This document shows positions 61,380 to 64,000 of a DNA stretch of 64,000 nt, piece after piece (the stretch's first letter is position 1; every line of letters starts with the position of its first letter). The position numbers and the translations under genes were made by a program. The notes under the pieces were generated by a model. That model had not been told where the DNA came from, searched no databases, and saw only the letters and a program-made list of their open reading frames with translations. This DNA comes from Polyodon spathula (Eukaryota > Chordata > Actinopteri > Acipenseriformes > Polyodontidae), in contig NC_054539.1 in the NCBI RefSeq assembly GCF_017654505.1, forward strand, positions 69,817,256-69,881,255, written 5' to 3'.

Positions 61380-64000
61380 AAGAAAACCTGCCCACTTGGA
61401 CCCTGTCTACACATTGTGCATGTCATAGGCTCGGCCTTGCACGAGCTGCTCTCAATACAAGTAAAAACACAGACTTATTAAACAGAAACTGGTTCAGTCC
61501 AGTCCAGGTTTTCCCGCTTGCCGCTGGTTAACTGAGGTCACCTGTCTGGGGTCTCCAGGCACAGGTCCACTCAAGGTAAGTCTTACGTTCACAAGTCATT
61601 TTGCAATCCACAAGTGTGCGTAGTAACTGTAGTTTTGTGCCTTTGAGGTGTACAGGTAAGTATCTCCAGGTTTTGGATCTAACCCTAAACCTAATAAAAC
61701 AAAATTCAGGGCCTACAGTTTGACACATAAAAACAGAATTTGATTTACATTTTCCCAGGACATTGAGCAGCTTTAACAAAATAAACTTTTTTTTTTTTTA
61801 AGCTGCAAAGGTAGCAGAAAGAAAACACACACAACCACACAACAGCAGATGCTACAGGGTTAGAAAGCAGCCTGCAACGAACAACATAGTTTACAAAAGC
61901 CTTGTTTCTGATTCCCAGGAATGGCAAGCCGACTTCCAGCAATATAATTGCAGGGGAACTCCAGAAAACTGAAGTGCAGACTCAATCACAACAAATGGAC
62001 AGGTTAATACCTTACTGTGAGAAGCAAAAGAGGACGTGAAATCCATGGAGTGACTGTTTGTTTCCTCAGCAGGCGTTACCAAGGACGTCATATTGACAGC
62101 TTTGATATAGAATGCTCAGTGAATACCTGACCTGTGATAATATCTCAAAAGTATTGTTGGTGGTCATCTTCAAATTGAAAGGGAACTATACGTAACAGTC
62201 ACACACATAAATCAGTCTGTTCACAAAACAGTGCAAAATATAATGTACATTACTACCTTGTTTAGTCTTGTATACAGTGGCTACCATTGTACAGTAAAAT
62301 TTGCATCGATATACCCAGGCTTAACTTACGAAGTTCCTTAATAACACGATTAGAGGGAACAGAAACTGATTAAATGCTTTCGTTTTCCTACAAAGAACAC
62401 CCATGTTTTGTAGCCAGTTTTGTTTTCCATACTCCACATCAGATTTGTTTTGTTTATGTTGTCTGGGAATTCACATCAGAAAGACAAAGTATAATTTGTA
62501 TTATATATCTTGATGAAAGGAGTGTCGGACTTAATTGCCGTTCAAAGTTGGCTAGACGTTTGAGCTGTCAGTGACGTTCTCGAGTCTGTCGCAGAATTTG
62601 ACGGTAGATGTGATCCGGTTTATTTCCCTTTAAGCACACAGCCCCCAGCTGTGGATAAGAACCGCAACCTGCTTTTCCAGAAGCTTTTCAGTCAAGGAAA
62701 GACTTATTCTGTACACACCACTACAGATGACAGAATTCAAAAGGGCAAGATCATATTGTGGCTTTCAGGATAGACTTGTTTCTGTGTTACCAAAAAGTTG
62801 CAATCAGACCAGACTTGAACAACTAATTTTCGACTGAAAACATGCTAAAAGATCTAATTAAAAGTGAGGAGTTTCATATGTGCATCTATGTCTCTTCTGA
62901 AGATGGGAAGCTGTGACAGCAGTGTGTGTGGTCACAAAGAGATAAAGAGTGTACTAAGGTTGCAAAACACTACATCATGTGGTGCTGCTAAACACTACAT
63001 AATCCTGGCTATAAAACCAGAATATCATCACTCTTTGCTGAATATTATTAACACAGTTGTGTTCTACAGCTTCGAAGTCGGTTGCAATGCTGCACTTGGT
63101 AAAAAACTAATAACAGCTGCAATATTACAGCATAATACACTGTATGACATCATATATTTTTCCCAGCGTAAGGAATTGTAGCAAAGTGGTTTGTAGTGCG
63201 CAGGTGAAGAGTTGCTGCAATGTGTAAACAACAAAGTTCACGGTCCAAACAATTATTTACTTGTTTTTAATCCAGGTAGTTTTTGACGACCGTAAATAAT
63301 TATCCCTGGCAATACACAGCAATGTTGTTATTGCACAGTTCAAACCACAGGATACAGTCCCAAAGTAATAAACATGGTGTAAACACACACAGAACACAAA
63401 CAGGATCACAAGTCCAGAGTGAGTGCTAACGTACAAGTGGTGAAATACAAGTTATTAGTAAGCAGCAGTGCAGTGCTGGCCTTTAGAGACAGCTCCCGGA
63501 TCGTGTTAGCTGTCTAATAACAAACGAGTACAATTAGAACGGCAAACAAACACGAAACACTCACGGTAACTTTATGGTCCTTCAGCGGTTCTCTCGTAAG
63601 CATAAGAAAGGAGCAGTTTGCTCGGCCACATACCCTTGGTTAGCGAGTGCAATTATTTTTCCTCCAATCCGCGATTGCCACATTGCCTCTCATCTGCGGC
63701 AATGACTTGGTGTACTGTGGCTCTGCCCCCTTTCTAGATGATCGACTTCCAGCTTTCCCTGGAATGAATTGCCAGACCATCCATTCTTATTTCGTCCAAT
63801 CCTCCCGGTCTTTTCCCTACACCATCCACGTTAAAGGTTTATCTGGCAGCCAATTTGGCATGCTATGTCAAAATTAGTCTCCCCAGGAGCTCACTTTCTG
63901 GCGGGACAGTTTTTGAAAGTGGCTCAGCAGCTTTGACCGCCTCTGAACGATATTGTTCCTCACCGGAGGCTAAATGTGGTGTTTAATGCACTCCATTTGA
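60979..64000. other. No gene recognised upstream of RSAD2
   Basis: Contains an (AAAT)n tract at 61347-61380. CMPK2, which lies head to head with RSAD2 in many vertebrates, was looked for on the plus strand (P-loop, DRYW-type motifs) and not found. The end of the window (63.2-64 kb) is richer in GC and could be a repeat, but nothing identifies it. Confidence 0.45.

Noticed and set aside
62864..63181. 105-codon plus-strand frame upstream of viperin, considered as CMPK2
   Set aside because: No nucleotide kinase P-loop or other CMPK2 motif and no splice-consistent neighbours.
63240..64000. Possible LTR or repeat at the right edge
   Set aside because: Composition differs from the flank, but no paired copy, TG...CA ends or target duplication could be shown within the window.

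Overview
This is vertebrate nuclear DNA, most likely from a ray-finned fish. It has short coding exons separated by kilobase introns, Tc1/mariner, hAT and Penelope-like elements, an L2-type LINE, CORE-like SINEs and abundant (TA)n, (TC)n and (GA)n microsatellites. The mix of repeats would fit a non-teleost such as a sturgeon or paddlefish, but that is inference. Coding density is very low; nearly all long open frames are repeats.

Genes. Two genes are recognisable, both on the minus strand and in the order known from other vertebrates (RSAD2 upstream of RNF144A). RNF144A, an RBR-type E3 ubiquitin ligase with a tail anchor, is complete in seven coding exons (43551 down to 29993; 293 codons, all splice phases consistent). 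A possible non-coding first exon ends at 54951. About 15 kb upstream lie two exons of RSAD2 (viperin, the interferon-induced radical SAM enzyme): the CX3CX2C exon (59844-about 60125) and the exon beginning GME (58291-58452). This copy looks like a pseudogene. The first exon has no in-frame ATG, stops about 20 codons early at a GT, and joins the next exon out of phase; I could not find the later exons. Yet two perfect ISRE cores (GAAANNGAAAC) and a TATA-like box survive upstream.

Layout. 1-6.2 kb: no gene. 6.19-8.10 kb: a complete non-autonomous LTR retrotransposon with a broken gag-like frame (zinc knuckle) and 5-bp target duplications. 12.4-13.9 kb: a Tc1-like element inside a (TA)n tract. 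14.9-16 kb: 3' part of an L2-type LINE. 17.5-18.05 kb and 19.64-19.94 kb: two minisatellites. 21.0-22.5 kb: a Penelope-like fragment joined to a truncated Tc1 element. 26.6-28.2 kb: another Tc1-like element, followed by a SINE. 30-43.6 kb: RNF144A, with a solo LTR, SINEs and microsatellites in its introns. 44.5-46.6 kb: a MITE and a decayed hAT transposase. 49.9-51.6 kb: a 1.7-kb non-autonomous hAT element with exact 8-bp target duplications and subterminal minisatellites. 57.2-57.7 kb: a Penelope-like GIY-YIG domain where the missing viperin exons would be expected. 59.1-59.5 kb: a MITE inside viperin intron 1. 60.4-64 kb: no CMPK2 and no other recognisable gene.

The observations most worth checking are the decayed viperin locus with intact interferon elements, the amplified RNF144A exon-7 acceptor in which each extra copy has lost its correctly placed AG, and the hAT and LTR elements with complete boundaries.
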